64,000 nt of DNA from Tyto alba (GCF_018691265.1 NW_024881261.1:22779374-22843373); one strand, 5' to 3'. Shown: positions 1 through 13,956, counted from the first letter of the stretch. The notes: a model not told the origin generated them from the sequence alone. Translations and numbers: made by a program.

Positions 1-3000
1 TTAGTTTCCACCCTGTTAAATGCTACTGGTCCAGCCACATTGGGTCTGTATTTTCATCCTTTCTCTACAAATGAGCTACTGAAAGCATCTCAAAAGAAGT
101 AGTCTCAAGAAAAGCTTAACTTTTTGTGTTTAAAAAGATTCAAAGTGCAAAAAGCAAACGATAGACATAAAGAGCCTAAAATCTTTGCATACAGATCTTA
201 ATCTTTCCTTGACAGCTTTTGCATGGCCTCTTCAGCTCACACTAAGATTTCTTCTAGGATAAGCAAGGAAACCTGTACTGCTCACAATGCAGCATCTTGC
301 AGCCTGTCAGCTTTAATAGGCATTGATCAGTCTGAGTTTAGATCACTTCCTAAACTCTCACTATCTTCTACCTCCAGCATCTAGAAATCAATCAACTTTA
401 CCTTTGATGTCTCTTCCCTACCATGTCAAAATGGGCACGTCACCAGGGCTGAGGTCAGGAAGTCATCTCTTCAGAGCTGTATGCACAGATACTCCTTGCC
501 CAATCCAGTGTTTTCTGCTCAGTTTCTTTAAACAACCTTTTCAATAACCCATCAGAAACAATTCTGTGGAAACCTCTATCATGCACATAAGGAAAAAAGC
601 TAGTTATTTTTCCAAACTGTTGTAACACGACACTCTTGTTTGGAAATAGCAGGTTAATGCTCATTAATTTAGTACTAATTAACTGTCTTCCCATTCTATA
701 CCTTGAATGTTTGCAGATGGGATGTTAATTGGCACACCCCACTGGGAGGATCAGAGCAGTCAACTATGAGGACTCCTCACAGTACAGCAAGAAAACCAAG
801 CAATTTCTGCTGTTGGGTGCAGTTTATAAATGTATCCATGCTTCCCCCAGTCTCTTAATTCTATTTTTTAAACCTCATTTAGGTTGCAGTTACTTCTTGG
901 CACATGCTGCGTCCAGCTAGAAAAATCATTACTACTAATCCAAAAAAGGTAACTTCACTGAACCGTATGATAAGTATCCCTTGCACCCCTGTTTCTTCCT
1001 AGCCTGTCCTGCAATTGTGTCCCAATCTGCCAGCATTAACACAGATACACAGAGGTATTTATTTGATGCCTATTCTACCAAGCTGTATTCACACTAAATC
1101 CTCCATGTGTATTTAATAAATCACACTAGTTAGGTGGGCAGGATTAGTTCCAAGTCACCTAATGACTATATCATGAGCTGCAGTATTAAAGGGATTAATA
1201 TTAATCTTAGCCATTTCAATTCACTGCGAGAGGCCAGTCCCTGCTCCAACAGGAGCCGCAGCAGGCAGTGCAAGAAATTCTAAACAAGAGCATGAAGATT
1301 AATGAGGGCTTCCTTATTCTGCCTGTGAGTCTTCTCTACCAGGATACAGAGCAGCGAATCCCCAGCAAAGAGAGGCTCATAAATAAACACACACCACCAC
1401 AAATACTTTGAGCAGCTGAGCCCGGCATAGACTTGTTTTCACTCGCTATCTGCTTCTCCTGTAACCCACACCTCCAAACACACTCAGGAATTTGAAAGGC
1501 TTGCACAGCGGCCGATTTGTTTTCTTTCACATAAAAGCACACACCTCATTACTCATAATAAATTACTCATTTTAAATGAGTTTGTGGAACTAACAGCTAA
1601 ATGAGCTGTGCTCAGAGAGGATGAGAAAAGCAGGAGAATCTGAAAGAGTAACTCATTGCACTGAGTTTAAAAAAGATGTCAGACTCTGACAGATTTGACC
1701 TGCTGTATTCTTGGCAAGAATAATCATTACAAGCAGAAGGAGTTCTTAAAAATGGAGAGGAGGCCCTTTCTACAGTGTTCATGTTAAACTAAAACATAAA
1801 AATGGATTGATACAACTAAATAAACTGATTTTCTGACAGAGTGCTGCATTTCAACATAGCATCAGCAAAGATCCTAAAGTGAGGGTCCTGGCCTCACCTT
1901 CATTGACACGTAAGAATATCAACTATAATCATTAGCACAGAAATTCCAGAAGTCAATCTTGGTCTACTGCAAATTTAGATGTAGTTGAGTGCTGAAAAAG
2001 GAGTAGTCTTTTACAGCTCACAGTTAATTCAGAGCACCACAGAAGCTACAAGAGTCAAACTGCTGCATCCTAGAGACTAGCTGGGAAAAACACTAGATGA
2101 AAAGGGGGAGTTGAGTCAGCATTATTCTCTGCCTTCAGTGAAAAGCTCTAGACCCTCAAAAAAAAGTCAGAGATCAGGTTAAACTGGAGTATAGGCCTGT
2201 CACAAGCTATTAACAGCTCAGCATTTCCTTCAGGCACAACAGCGGCCTCAAAAACTCAGTGTGGATACGGCGCAGAGCTGAATACGGCACACCCGCCTGA
2301 ATGCAAGTGGCTCACAATCGACAGAGCAGAAAAGGACCACTGCATTAAATATGACAAAGTCTTGAACTTGCGTTACACTAACATGTAAGTGATGTGAGGG
2401 AATGGTGCCAGTTTATCCAAGTTTATAAACTAAATGCCAGCAGACAGACTTAAAGTGGAACTGCATTACATGCAGCTGAGCAGATGGGAAGGGATCCATT
2501 GAGTGCACTGTCCAACCCTTCCAGAGGCAGAATGGAGCAAAGATGGAGTTGACATTTTCTGTATTTGTAAACAATCTGCTGTTCTTTCACATGAGAAATA
2601 TCTGGCAGCAAAGAAGTGCACAGCTCACACTCTCACACCTGTTTGTTTGGTTTGGTTTTGGGAGTTGTTTGCTTGTTTGTTTGTAAGGAAAGGACAAAGA
2701 ATGAAAATTCAAGATTCAACAATATGCAATGTGCACAGGTTTTATACCCCAATAGCCCTCAGTCATTAAAGAACTCAACTCCCAATGCACCTTTTAAAAG
2801 GTAACGGTATGCTACAGGCCATGCAGCTAAAACCACTTCAGATGCTCAAGGAAGGATTTTGTGTAGTGGGCCATGCTAGTTTGGGATGGATGCAACATTT
2901 TACATTCCAAACACACACTCAGATATAGGCAGACTCTTGACTATATTTTTCAGGACAAGTAACCAGATAAACATTTATGTGGCTGTGTTGGCTAATTACT

Positions 3001-3165
3001 TTTTACCTCTAAAATGGCTATCAAACAAAATATATGAAATATATTGAGTTTGATACTTAGATCCCCACAAAACTATCAATCTCATGATTCGAAATTAGTA
3101 CTTAACAAGAAATATTAAGTATATGGCCCCAGGTTTGAAGGTTTTAAGCTCATATTAAGCTATCC
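1..3165. other. AT-rich intronic DNA (GBF1 intron 3)
   Basis: I recognise no exon, RNA gene or transposon here. There is a GTTT-rich low-complexity stretch at 2,641-2,684 and a short CpG-containing patch around 2,268-2,325 that stands out from its AT-rich surroundings. A minus-strand AAG|gtgagg donor-like site near 1,890-1,895 has no convincing exon behind it. Small open frames are at the level expected by chance. Confidence 0.6.
2641..2684. repeat. GTTT-rich low-complexity tract
   Basis: This is an imperfect tetranucleotide run dominated by GTTT/GGTTT units, broken in the middle by GGGAG. It lies in GBF1 intron 3. Confidence 0.6.
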
Positions 3166-3934
3166 TCCAGGCCAAGTGCAAGGTCCTACACATGGGTTGG
3201 TGCAATCCCAAGCACAAGTACAGGCTGGACAATGAGTGGATTGAGAGCAGACCTATGGAGAAGGACTTGGGGATGTTAGTGGATGGAAAACTGACTGTGA
3301 GCCAGCAATGTGCACTTGCAGTCCAGAAAGCCAACCATATCCTGGGCTGCATCAAGAGCAGTGTGGCCAGCAGGTCGAGGGAGGTGATTCTCCCCCTCTA
3401 CTCTGCTCTTGTGAGACCCCACCTGCAGTGCTGTGTGCAGCTCTGGAGCCCCCAGTATAAGGACATGGACCTGCTTGAGTGAGTCCAGAGGAGGCCACAA
3501 AGATGATCAGGGGGCTGAAGTACCTTCCTTGTAAGGACAGGCTGAGAGATTTGGGGTTGTTCAGCTTAGAGAAGAGAAGGCTCCAGAGAGACCTCATAGC
3601 AGCCTTTCAGTACTTAAAGGGGGCTACAGGAAAGATGGCATGAGACTCTTTATCAGGGAGTGTAGTGACAGGACGAGGGGTAATGGTTTTAAACTGAAAG
3701 AGGGTACATTTAGATTAGATATAAGGACAAATTCTTTACTGTGAGAGTGGTGAGACCCTGGTACAGGTTACCCAGAGCAGTTGTGGCTGCCACCCTCCCT
3801 GGAAGGTTTCAAGGCCAGGTTGGATGGGGCTTCGAGCAACCTGGTCTAGTGGAAGGTGTCCCTGCCCGTGGCAGGGGGGTTGGAACTAGGTGATCTTTAA
3901 GGTCCCTTCAACCCAAACCACTCTGTGATTATGG
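3166..3934 (+). repeat. CR1 LINE, 5'-truncated, in GBF1 intron 3 (antisense to GBF1)
   Basis: This is a CR1 (chicken repeat 1) non-LTR retroposon fragment of about 770 bases on the plus strand. It covers the end of the reverse-transcriptase reading frame and the 3' UTR. An open stretch at 3,192-3,482 gives recognisable CR1 protein, including [25 protein letters not shown] and LVRPHL. A TGA at 3,480-3,482 stands where CR1 normally has an Arg codon, which suggests CpG decay (CGA to TGA), and the frame is then broken repeatedly. The 3' end is typical, with GATCTTTAAGGTCCCTTC, AACCCAAACCA and a terminal TGTGATTATGG-like repeat. The copy is truncated and decayed, so it cannot move. It is the strongest clue that the genome is avian. 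Confidence 0.95.
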
Positions 3935-6900
3935 TTAGTCCAACAGCAAAGTAACATCCGCCAAACTGCCAAAGGCTAGAGCACTTGACATCTTTTCATC
4001 AACGCACGCCCTTAATACTGAATGTGCAGACTCTAAGGCAGAGTACCAGCCAAAAGAAACAACATAGTAAACCTTATACTCCTGTGACCAAATGGGAGTC
4101 ATTAGTCATTAGTTGTCTTTTCATATTTACTCTAGGCCAATCTGAAATACATACTCAAAAACTGTAGTAGCTCACTTAAAAACTCGATTTATGGGTTCTT
4201 TTAAAAAAGGCAGTCTTCATCAAATCTACTTTTACAAGATGGATTTCAGTAAAAGATAGCCATCCAGCTTGCAGTTTGCTTTTTGAGCTAGGAAAGCTGT
4301 AACAGTGGTTGATACAATGTTGTGACCAAGAAACTAGTTTTCTTCTACCTACTAAGTTTAATTTCTAGAAGAGTTTGGTTATAAACCAAAAATAACAAAA
4401 TGCTACTAATCATTATACACATAAGAGTTTGGGTTTTGTGCTTTTATGGTTTGGAGGGGGGTGGGTGTATTTTAAATGCAGAAAGCAAGACATTGCAATT
4501 AGAGCCCTCTACACTCAAACTCCCCTACCACTGCCAAGAACATAGTCCGTAACTTTTGGCTAATTTTACAAAACCAATAAAAGCAAACTCTGCTTACAGC
4601 TTCACAAGGGGGGTAGATAGCAGCGTATTTTTAGCACTTAGGCAGGGACAAAGACAGTCCCAGTACCAGACATTCCTGTAGTGCTAACAGGCTGCAAAAC
4701 TCTCATACGAAAGATGCTATTCAGACCTGTGGACACTGTATAAATATAGGCGTATGTGAGAACTATTTCTGTGCACGATAGCAAATTTTTCCTCCCCATG
4801 AAGTTCTCTATAGATGAAGCCATTCTGCCCGCTGCTGTGTCCACAGTCCATTCTGCACACAAGGTCAGGCCCATCCAGTGGAGCTGCATCAGTCTCCTGG
4901 AATGCTGAAGTCCACATATTTGCCATTCAACATGAAAACTGCTTTTCAAGTTCAATCAGCTATAAATGTTGCTTTGTTTTAATTTTCCACTGAACTTCCT
5001 GGAACCTATTATCAGACTGTCAGGGATGTATATTTAGCAATGGCAACACGGCCTCTTTGCCGCTGCCCCAGTGCTCATGTCACCTCCAATAAACAGAAAA
5101 ACAATCCCCCAGCAAATGACATTTTTTGCAGGCTATTTACTGCCAGCACAAGGTAGTGGGTGAAACTGGAAGTGCATGGGGAAGCCTTCATCCATTAAAA
5201 AAAAAAAAAAAAAAGAAGTGATCCCTAAGGAGAGAGACAAAGGGGAACATTAATTTACCACTTACACATTAAGTCTCATCTACTGCCTTGAGCTGATATT
5301 CACAAGGCTCTTAGTCTAAGTGAAAAATGTTTGCAAAGGGAAGCTGACTCAGTGAAAATACTTGCCTCTTACACCTGCAACTGTCTAAATTTCAGAGTCC
5401 TTTTAAATGGTCATGCATGAAATAACCGTATTTGCATAAACTATTATTCTCATGCAGTACTACTCAAACACTAGAGTTTAAAAAAAAAGAAAAAGAAACT
5501 ATTATGGTGGAACTTCTGGTTCACCTCCTTACTGAAACATTACCTCACAGAGAAGGGTTCTCACTCCTGTTTTTGCAAAAGAAATTTAGCAATATCAGCT
5601 TCTCAAAATAAGCAGACATCGCCTACTGGGAAAGGAACATAGATACAAAACTCAAACAGCTAATGGACTGCAGTATATTGTTAGCACCCATTATGATAAA
5701 GGGCAAATTACATGCAGAACTAAGAAAAACAACAGTAATTCAAAGCATTTCATATGGAAAAGGATGTCTGCTCCAAGAAATCAGAAAGTCATCAAGTCAA
5801 AGTATTAAAAACCCTTGGTACAGCTTGCATCTGCACACAACTAACTCTAGAGTGTGAACAATTAGTCTAGACTTTCATTCTTCTATTTATGGCAATCCTC
5901 ACTTGAGGCTTGAAAGCATATACTGCTTCAAACCTGTGGAGATGTGTAAAGCCAAGCTCTTGGATTTGAGGTTTTACCTCTCTGTAGATGCAATGACTAG
6001 GTTCTGCAGAGGAAAAATATAAAATGGAATACATATGCTGGTCATTTCTAATTTCAAATTTGTTTGAATAACTAAAGGTTTAGGTAACCAATAACTGAAA
6101 AGAACGGAATGAAAAATTCTAATCTTTCTTAACAATTTCGAGTACTTTGAATATCACATTAGTCAGACAATGTATCAAAAACCTCTATAAAATTTGGTAC
6201 ACCAACACCAGAATTACAACTGTTGCATCCTGAAACGTATCAATTTTTAAATTAGTTCATTAACATACACTACCTGAAATAAACTTTCACCATCACTGTG
6301 AGTATAGATACATCAGAAATCGTACAGCAAGGAAGTGCCACTTGTGCACTGTAAGCACAAACAGCCTCTTTTCCTTTCTCCCCTGTTCCATCAAACTTCT
6401 CATCAAGGATCCTCACTCAAACCAAGGGGTATCCTTCACAATGCATACACAAAAATTAAATCTATGTGACAAACAGGTAGAAGTGCAACAGAGAAAAAGC
6501 TGCAACAAAAGAGAACACTAAGATAAAGCCAACTGTCCAGATACACCAAACACATAATTTGTACAAAGTTATTGGCAGCTGTAAGACAGCAAGCATTTAA
6601 ACCTGTCCCTTTTCAGCTGTAAAACCTTTGCAACAGAAAAGACCAGCCAGCAAAACTTGTAGGGCAGCATAATGAATTCCTTTTCCTAAATTTCACTTCA
6701 AGCAGGAACTGTAGCTGCACAATTACAAGACAATTGACAAAGTAGCCATATACAACAGCTTAGAGTAAAATTTGTATGACATGTTAATGTACCAAATCAC
6801 TCAGAAACTTCCTGCCACAAACAGCAATAATTAGAAATAAATTAACAAAACACCTTTTTTTATTACAGATAACACATTTACTTTATATTTACGGCCCATT

Positions 6901-8632
6901 GCTCAAAGACTAGAATATCTTCCCTCTATTTTCTGTCAGAGCTAGTTATGGGCAAATAAACAAAATTTTAAAACCAATACCAGCAAACTTAATCGACTGA
7001 GGTCACTTAAATTAATAAAATATAACCTACTAGACAAGAAAAAAATCAAAACCTACACTTGTGAATTGCATAAAGGGTAAATTAAAAAGCAAAAGTCTAT
7101 TTATGACATGAAAAAAAGTTTTTGACATCTAGGGATTGTGATAAACATCTCCCTGAAGGCCAACTCTTGTGACACCTACAAGATGTTAGCTCTGCTATAC
7201 TTGCTTTACATACTTTATCTTAAAGGAATAGATAATGACTTTTGCCGAGGAAGGAAGGTGAATATTAGGAATAAAAACCCACTAAATCTCAAGATGAGGC
7301 TGGTAATTGCACTAACAGATAAGAGAGTAACTCAGTGCTGAGGATTTCTTACAAGCAGGTCTCAACACCAGAGAGGCCTACACAGCACCCATGGGCACCC
7401 ATCTCAGAGTTGAGAAGGCAGACTGTTTTCCACTTCTGAAGAGAACCTAAGAATTACTGTGATAAATGTGTGGGTGCAAGTACCTCAAAGACAGAAGAAT
7501 TAGATGAAACAGCCATTAAACATTAAATTATCAATAAAGGGAAACTCCACCACCCTCAACACAAATACTCATCAGCCTAATTTTATGCAAATACCGACAG
7601 CTTTCAGAACAAGGGTGATATAATGTAAGCTCCTCAGGGCTCGAGCTGGTTTGTTTACACAGCACCTGGGATAACCAGGCCTAATTTCTAACCGGGTTTT
7701 TTGAACAGTATAACAAATTAAGTACTAAGAACATCCATCACAAACATATACAACATGGTACAGGAAGACCCTTGTAAACATTCAGACCCAGTGCAACCAG
7801 ATTAGTAAATGGAAATTCTACATGAACTCTGAGCGGAATCTCTTTCCACCTTTCAGATAATTTATAGCTTAATGTCAGCTAAACATAGTAACTAATCCCA
7901 TTTGTCCACCGAAAGTAAATTCTTGGCTGCTCTTCCAACGTCATTGCAGACATTGCTGTCAATCCCCAAACTGTGGCCTGTCCAATCAAAGTGTCAGCAC
8001 TTACCTGCTGCTCAACACTTTGGACACATGGGCTGTCATATCAGTCAGTGACTGATCAGGCATAGAAATCAGATAGAGCTTTCTCTTGACAACCAGATAT
8101 GATTAGAGTCCAAGCTACGCATCAGTCTCTGATGACTAACAAATGCATGCCTGTGTTAGCAGAAGGCAGCTTTACTGTTTATGACAAAACTGCTATCATC
8201 TTTGCAAACACTTGGTAAGAACAGGCCAGTGAGAACAGCAATAGCTGCAAAAAACCACTCCCTCCTCCTTTCCTGTGTGTAAGTGATTAAGGTCAAAAAT
8301 GCTAAATGACCAGTCCAAGGATCAAAAGTACTCTGCAGACTCACAAAGGAAGTAAGAAAACAAGGAGAAGGAATGACCACCTTAAGCCTGAATTCCTACG
8401 ACGAAGTGTAGATCCAGAGATGAAGAAAGGAGTCATTCTTAAAATAAGACTGGTCTCTCCAAATGCACTTTAATTTTTATACCAAGTGCAATATATCGAC
8501 TGAAAAATGATAGCAGAAACAAAACGGTATCATTCACCTTATACAGGCTGAGTAGCTGAGAAATAATTTTTATTTATACCTGCGATTTTGGAGGTTCAGA
8601 AGGTAGTCCTGAAATTTAAATCTTGCATGTAC
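3935..8632. other. AT-rich intronic DNA (GBF1 intron 3)
   Basis: No gene is recognised. The segment holds an 18-base A tract at 5,197-5,214. It also holds an unassigned minus-strand open frame at 4,638-4,955 without family resemblance. A 98-base open segment at 8,005-8,102 (minus strand) ends at a good splice donor but lacks a convincing acceptor. Confidence 0.55.
5197..5214 (+). repeat. Poly-A tract (18)
   Basis: This is an uninterrupted run of A in intron 3. I do not recognise a retrocopy body upstream of it. Confidence 0.8.
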
Positions 8633-8804
8633 TTTTTTTTTTTTTTTTTTCCAGCCACCTCTTACCTGACCTTGGCTGCATATGAATCAATGAAAAGTCA
8701 TTTAGAATTGTATCTAAAATTTTAGATGCTTCCAGCATCTTGTGCTGGGTGCTGTTTTTGTCTTTGCCAGGTAAGGCTCCATACAAGTCATGTAGCATGC
8801 TCAT
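8633..8804 (-). other. Unassigned exon-like open frame followed by a poly-A tract
   Basis: On the minus strand a pyrimidine-rich acceptor-like sequence (TCTTCCTCCCGCTAG) is followed immediately by a 139-base open segment (8,804-8,666). That segment begins MSMLHDLYGALPGKDKN and includes KILDTILNDF. It ends at a strong donor-like site, GGTCAG|gtaaga. Fifteen bases further on comes a run of 18 A (8,650-8,633). The other two frames are closed. I do not recognise the peptide, and it does not match the expected GBF1 exon 4. It could be a cryptic or alternative exon, an exon of an unannotated nested transcript, the 3' end of a decayed retrocopy, or chance. Confidence 0.25.
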
Positions 8805-11483
8805 CTAGCGGGAGGAAGACAGCCATCTTGTCAAGACACTGTTCCCTCGGTGAGACTGCAGCCCCAAGGCAGCACTGAGCAAATGCAGGCGAGGAAGTAT
8901 TATACCGTGCTATTTCTAGCTCACACCAATCACTTCAAAACAAGCAACATGGCCCCAGTAAAACAAGTCCAGCCATTCCAGTACTAAGTTTATCGGTAAT
9001 AATGTCAAAGCTCCACAAAACTTTTCTTCCCACCACAAGTGCAAAAAGCCTATGCCAGGATGACCTTAGATTTTTTTTAGCTCATGAGTCAAGTTTGCCC
9101 AGTGCTGTCATCTTCTAATACAGAGCACGAGGCGGAGAGCAGGAAATGACTCCAGAAGCCACAGCTGTTGCAGAGTCCAGTCTTCATCTTCCAGCCACGA
9201 GAACTACTTCATTTCCTTCTTTGATCAACATGCCTAGTGACTAAAAAAGGATGGTGCCCCAAACCTGCTAATAAATAAGTTTCCACCATTCACATCTCCA
9301 CTTCAAAGGGAGAAAAAGTCTATGAAAGAACTGTTACTTCTCTATTCATCAGCTTAGGAGCTCCAGACCTTAGAGACTTGCTTCTTCAGGATCTTGAATT
9401 CAGAGAGCTGTACCAACAAATCACATTCAACAGTCCAAAAGGCTCAGAAAGAATCAGTACAGTCCATCACAATATAATACAAAATAATAACTGTTCTTTG
9501 CAACAGAAATATTTTAGGTTAGAAGTGACTGACTGCAAATCCATACTGCCACGAAGACTTGAGGCCACTGGGAGTAGTAAGATTATTAAAGGCTTTTTAG
9601 ACAATACTCAAAAAAAGTTACTAAATTCCTCTGTCCACAACTGTCTTCCAGTTCCTTTCTCTACAAGAAGCATATTACAATCTCAGGGAAAGAGGGGAGT
9701 GGAGAAGCACGTGTCTGAATTTTGTTTCAATCTCCTATTCTCTGTTCTCTATTTGTCTAAATTAAAGCATAAAATGACAGTGAAAAGCAAAAACTGCCAG
9801 TAAAGAAATCCTTTCTCATTTAAATTTACCTCAACCTGCCACATACAAAAAACTAACTTTTCAGTTTGACACCAGATTAGATCCATGAAAAAACACGGAT
9901 AAATTCCTCAGAGTTCCTAAGGAACCAGGGAAGGTTAATTCATGCTTCGATATTCCCCATCTGTAAAGGGGCAGCAATGCTTCCTCCCTCTCCTGCTCTG
10001 TGCCACCTTTAACAGAAACATTTATGCATGCTCAACGCTTAAAAACAACTGACCTAACCATACTTGGAGCTTCTGAGAACTACCAAAGTTCAAATAATAT
10101 TTAAAAATAAATATATTAAAGCAGTAGCTCACACTTTGATGTAATCAAAAGTTCAATTAGTCACCATATTCCTGTGAACTATTTTCATTGAAATCACTGT
10201 TGAATACTGCTCTGCATCTGCTGCAAACCAGTAGCTGTGGCTTTGCAGACTCCCTATGTACTATAATCAACACTATGAGAACAAATGGACTCCACTACAT
10301 TGGAAGCTGATTGCAATTATGTAACATGAATAGCATGAGGACTTTTTCCCAGGAGATTAACTCCTTTACTGTACAGTCCCTCCCTCTAAGAGCATATATG
10401 AAGGAATAACTGCTTTCATAAGGAAAACAACTGCCTCACAGTTTAAGTAATTACTTAAAACAAAAAAAATCTAGCAAAAGAAAATCATTTTTAAAATCCC
10501 ATGCCCACTCCATGTGTATTACTTTTATCCAAGTATAACCTCCAATAACAGAAAACAGGGATGTCAAATTGCTCCCCAATTACTCTGCTCCCATTACCCT
10601 AGGAAAATCTGCAGCTGAACTATGGTATAAGCAATAACTAGTCAAGAGATATGAGAGCAATAATACTTCATGATTCAGAAGCAGAACTGCTTGGATGTGT
10701 GTGGAAGTAGAAGAACATCATCCATTTCCCAGTTGCAGTTAAATCCCTCTATGTATTCAAGAAGAGGTGTTCAGTCCTCTTCTCAAACAAAGTGGACATC
10801 AGAGGAAAGCATTAGTGTACAATTTGATGCCCCACCAATACCTATTCTGTCATGTCTTCTCTAAGGGAGAGGAAGGAATACAACCTAATGAATAAGAATG
10901 AGACGTTCATTAGGGTTTTGTTTACACATTATTATTCAATACTAACTTTCAAAATGGACTATGATAAACAGGAGAAAGGTAATCTATACATGGTATTATG
11001 CAGAAAAGCTGCTGTACTTTAAATTCACCTTCTTCCTTAAAACAAATTAACATTTAAAGTATAGATAAATTTTTACCAGGGAGTAAAGGGATTGCTTACA
11101 GAAGGGACTTGGGTGGGGAGAATTACTTGCACACAATACAACAATAGTGCAAAGATAACAGAAAACTGGGTATTTTCATGCATAAATAAACACATTATTG
11201 TAGTATCCTCTGCATGACTTGCATTTGAACATCTAATTTACCAATAATCTTTAAAAACTCAAGAGTGGAAAAAACAACACCTGTAGAATTCTAATTTGGG
11301 GGCAAAAGTACATACATCTTTACTTTTACATATTGTCCTTCATCTCATACTTTACCCTTCATTTACTTAGTCTGCCTACCAATACATGTTCAGTGCTAGA
11401 AAGTAACTTATCGACACTACAAGGCTAGAATGAAAACTTAATTCTATTGCCTGCTGGCTGCACATAGGCAAACTATGTCTAGC

Positions 11484-11500
11484 AAAAAAAAAAAAAAAAA
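11484..11500 (+). repeat. Poly-A tract (17)
   Basis: Uninterrupted run of A in intron 3, with no recognisable retroposon body attached. Confidence 0.8.
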
Positions 11501-13956
11501 TTAGGATGGTATCCTTAATCAGTACCAGGGCTGCTAGCCTCAGCCTCTCCTCTCTCTTCTCCACTTCATAATGCCTATTATCTAACTGAAAAAGGAAAAC
11601 TTTGATCCTAATGGCTTCCGACACCTGATGAGAATAAAGAAACACAAAAGGACCTGGTGATGTGTTATTTAACGCATGACTGTTTTAATAGGGCTGTCTA
11701 ATGTTTGGAGGCACAGGGCCCATATCCAATGCCCCTCACAGCAACCCATCAGCTATTTGCTACATTCCATTCACCACATCACATGACTGCGTTATTGGCA
11801 GTTCCTGAAGGTTAGTTTAATCAACTTTTGTATACTGCAATAATTTCCTGGATTAGAAAAGGTTAATTGGAGGCAGAGCTAAGAGCAGAACAATTTGCTA
11901 TATTACAATGTTATGACATTTTTACTGTTCACAAAAATCTCAGGAGTTACAACCAGTTACACAATACCACTGTATTTTTCAACGCTGTATCTCGCAATGC
12001 ATTACATGTTGGTGTTTACAACCTAATTTTCTCAGATGTGAAATTTAAGACACAGGCTGCCAAAATGATTTTTCCAGTTCCCATTCATCTAAATATCAGT
12101 TCACCTAAATATCTTGTTGGTGGGTATATCCAAAGTCCTTTACAGCAACTTGAAATTTCTGCATAGAAGTCAGCTGCACAGGAAGAGTGATGGTTACCTC
12201 CAGTGTTGTCAACAGGTTGCCTCCACTGTTGCAATCATCCACATCTCAGACTGCAGAAGTTTCAGGTCACTAAAGGACAACTTCTTTATTAAAATCTACT
12301 TTTGCCATTTGTGCCTAGGCTAGCTAGGTTTCCTATTCTCAAGTCTGAAAAGGCAATCTTTCATTAAAACCCAACTCAGCTCAAGACAAAACCTCTACAA
12401 CTCCATTTTTAATTAATTTCAGTGTAAATCAGCTTACTGACAAATTCTCAGAAATCCATTCTACACTCGATACCCTACACATTCACAGAGGATTGAATTT
12501 CTTGTCACAGAGGAAACCAACTAAATCCTAGCTTTCTGCTTAAAACTTAGTTTTAAGTAGAAAACCAAAACTAGTACTTGTCCAGACAAAGCTGACATAC
12601 TATAATCATTTGGGGCTGAAGGGGAAGGCAGCACTAGTAGATCAGACAAATTCTTACTTGCAATGGTAAGGTAGTAACATAAATACTTTTCTGACATAAA
12701 CTGTTCCTATATTTCAGTCTCTAAACTGTATTTCCCTATAAAGAAAAGACCGACCCTCCCCACACTCCCTCATCCCGAAGTGGTTCATATACAAGCTTCA
12801 AAAAATTTAAATGCCAAATTCTAAACAGGAAACTGCCCCATTCTGTAAAAAGGACAATTCTCCACGTAGCCAGTTGAGTGCTTCTTGTTACCACCAAGTT
12901 TAACTCCATCATATCAAGGTGAAAAACAAAACCCATCACCAAGTAATCTGCCTGATAGATTCCATGGTTGCTATTCCAAATACTGACAGCTCAAACAGAT
13001 ACCAGAAACCATTCTAAAACCAAGGGATTAAGCTAAAAATTGTGAGAGAAGACTGTCAACATGAACAAAGACAAAGCCAGATGAAGCCAGATTTGGTTAC
13101 CTTAGAAATTATTAGCTTCCACAAATGCTGGAATTTTTGTTTGCTATAACTAACAGCAGATAAAATACAAGTACCATCCAGAACCATGGGGCACACAACA
13201 CAGGGAACAGCCACATCTCCTTTATAATACAGGGAAGTAGCCAGCTAAGGTAAAATGTGCTACAGAAGAACAGAGACCCTGTTTCACCACTGCATCAGCC
13301 ACAGTCAGAATTACTACCATTCTGATTTATATTACCACCAAAAACCCATGCAGCAGGCCAATTGCCCAGCAATTGCCATTCAGCCTCCTGCAAACCCTAC
13401 TGGTCAAAGTTAATCCAGCAATACAACAGCTGCCAGTTCAGAAGCTGGTTTTGTATCCTACACAATGCTTCTGTCAACACTTCAGAGACCCCAAACCTGA
13501 TTAATTACATTTGTCTGGGACCCTCCATCCACCCAGCATATTGCTGAAAGCTGTTGAAGCGGGAGAACAGTTGCACCCTCCTTCACACCAGGCGTAAGCC
13601 AAACTTGTCATTCCCTGTTTAAAGTGCCATTAGCTGGCCAGATTTACAGCTCCTAACTAGCCACTCCAAGGAAGTTCATTGTAATGACTTCTATTAATCA
13701 CTACAATTTGGCCCAAGTCATGTAGAAACTTGCAGCCTTTTGCTCCTTTAAGTCCGGGTTACACAGATAGCAACATTTCATCCCCAAAACCACCTCTCTG
13801 CTCTCAGCCACAAGTCACTTCAAAGCTCACACAGGCACCAGAATTGCTGATTTGTCTCTGTTTCTGGTAACATAAGCAGAAGCAGGAATTATGCTAACAT
13901 TCCAATCATTTGATTTATGTATAGAAATCAAGTTTTCAGATATTAAAAACCTTAAG

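Noticed and set aside
1891..1915. A 25-base micro-exon candidate ending in AAG|gtgagg on the minus strand
   Set aside because: The acceptor is weak and no partner exon is visible; a chance donor is more likely.
4638..4955. A 105-codon minus-strand frame and an overlapping 69-codon frame
   Set aside because: No splice sites, no family resemblance; treated as chance.
5985..6010. A 26-base micro-exon candidate on the minus strand with a good pyrimidine-rich acceptor and a gtaaaa donor
   Set aside because: It is too short to support, does not match GBF1, and its phase does not fit any neighbouring candidate.
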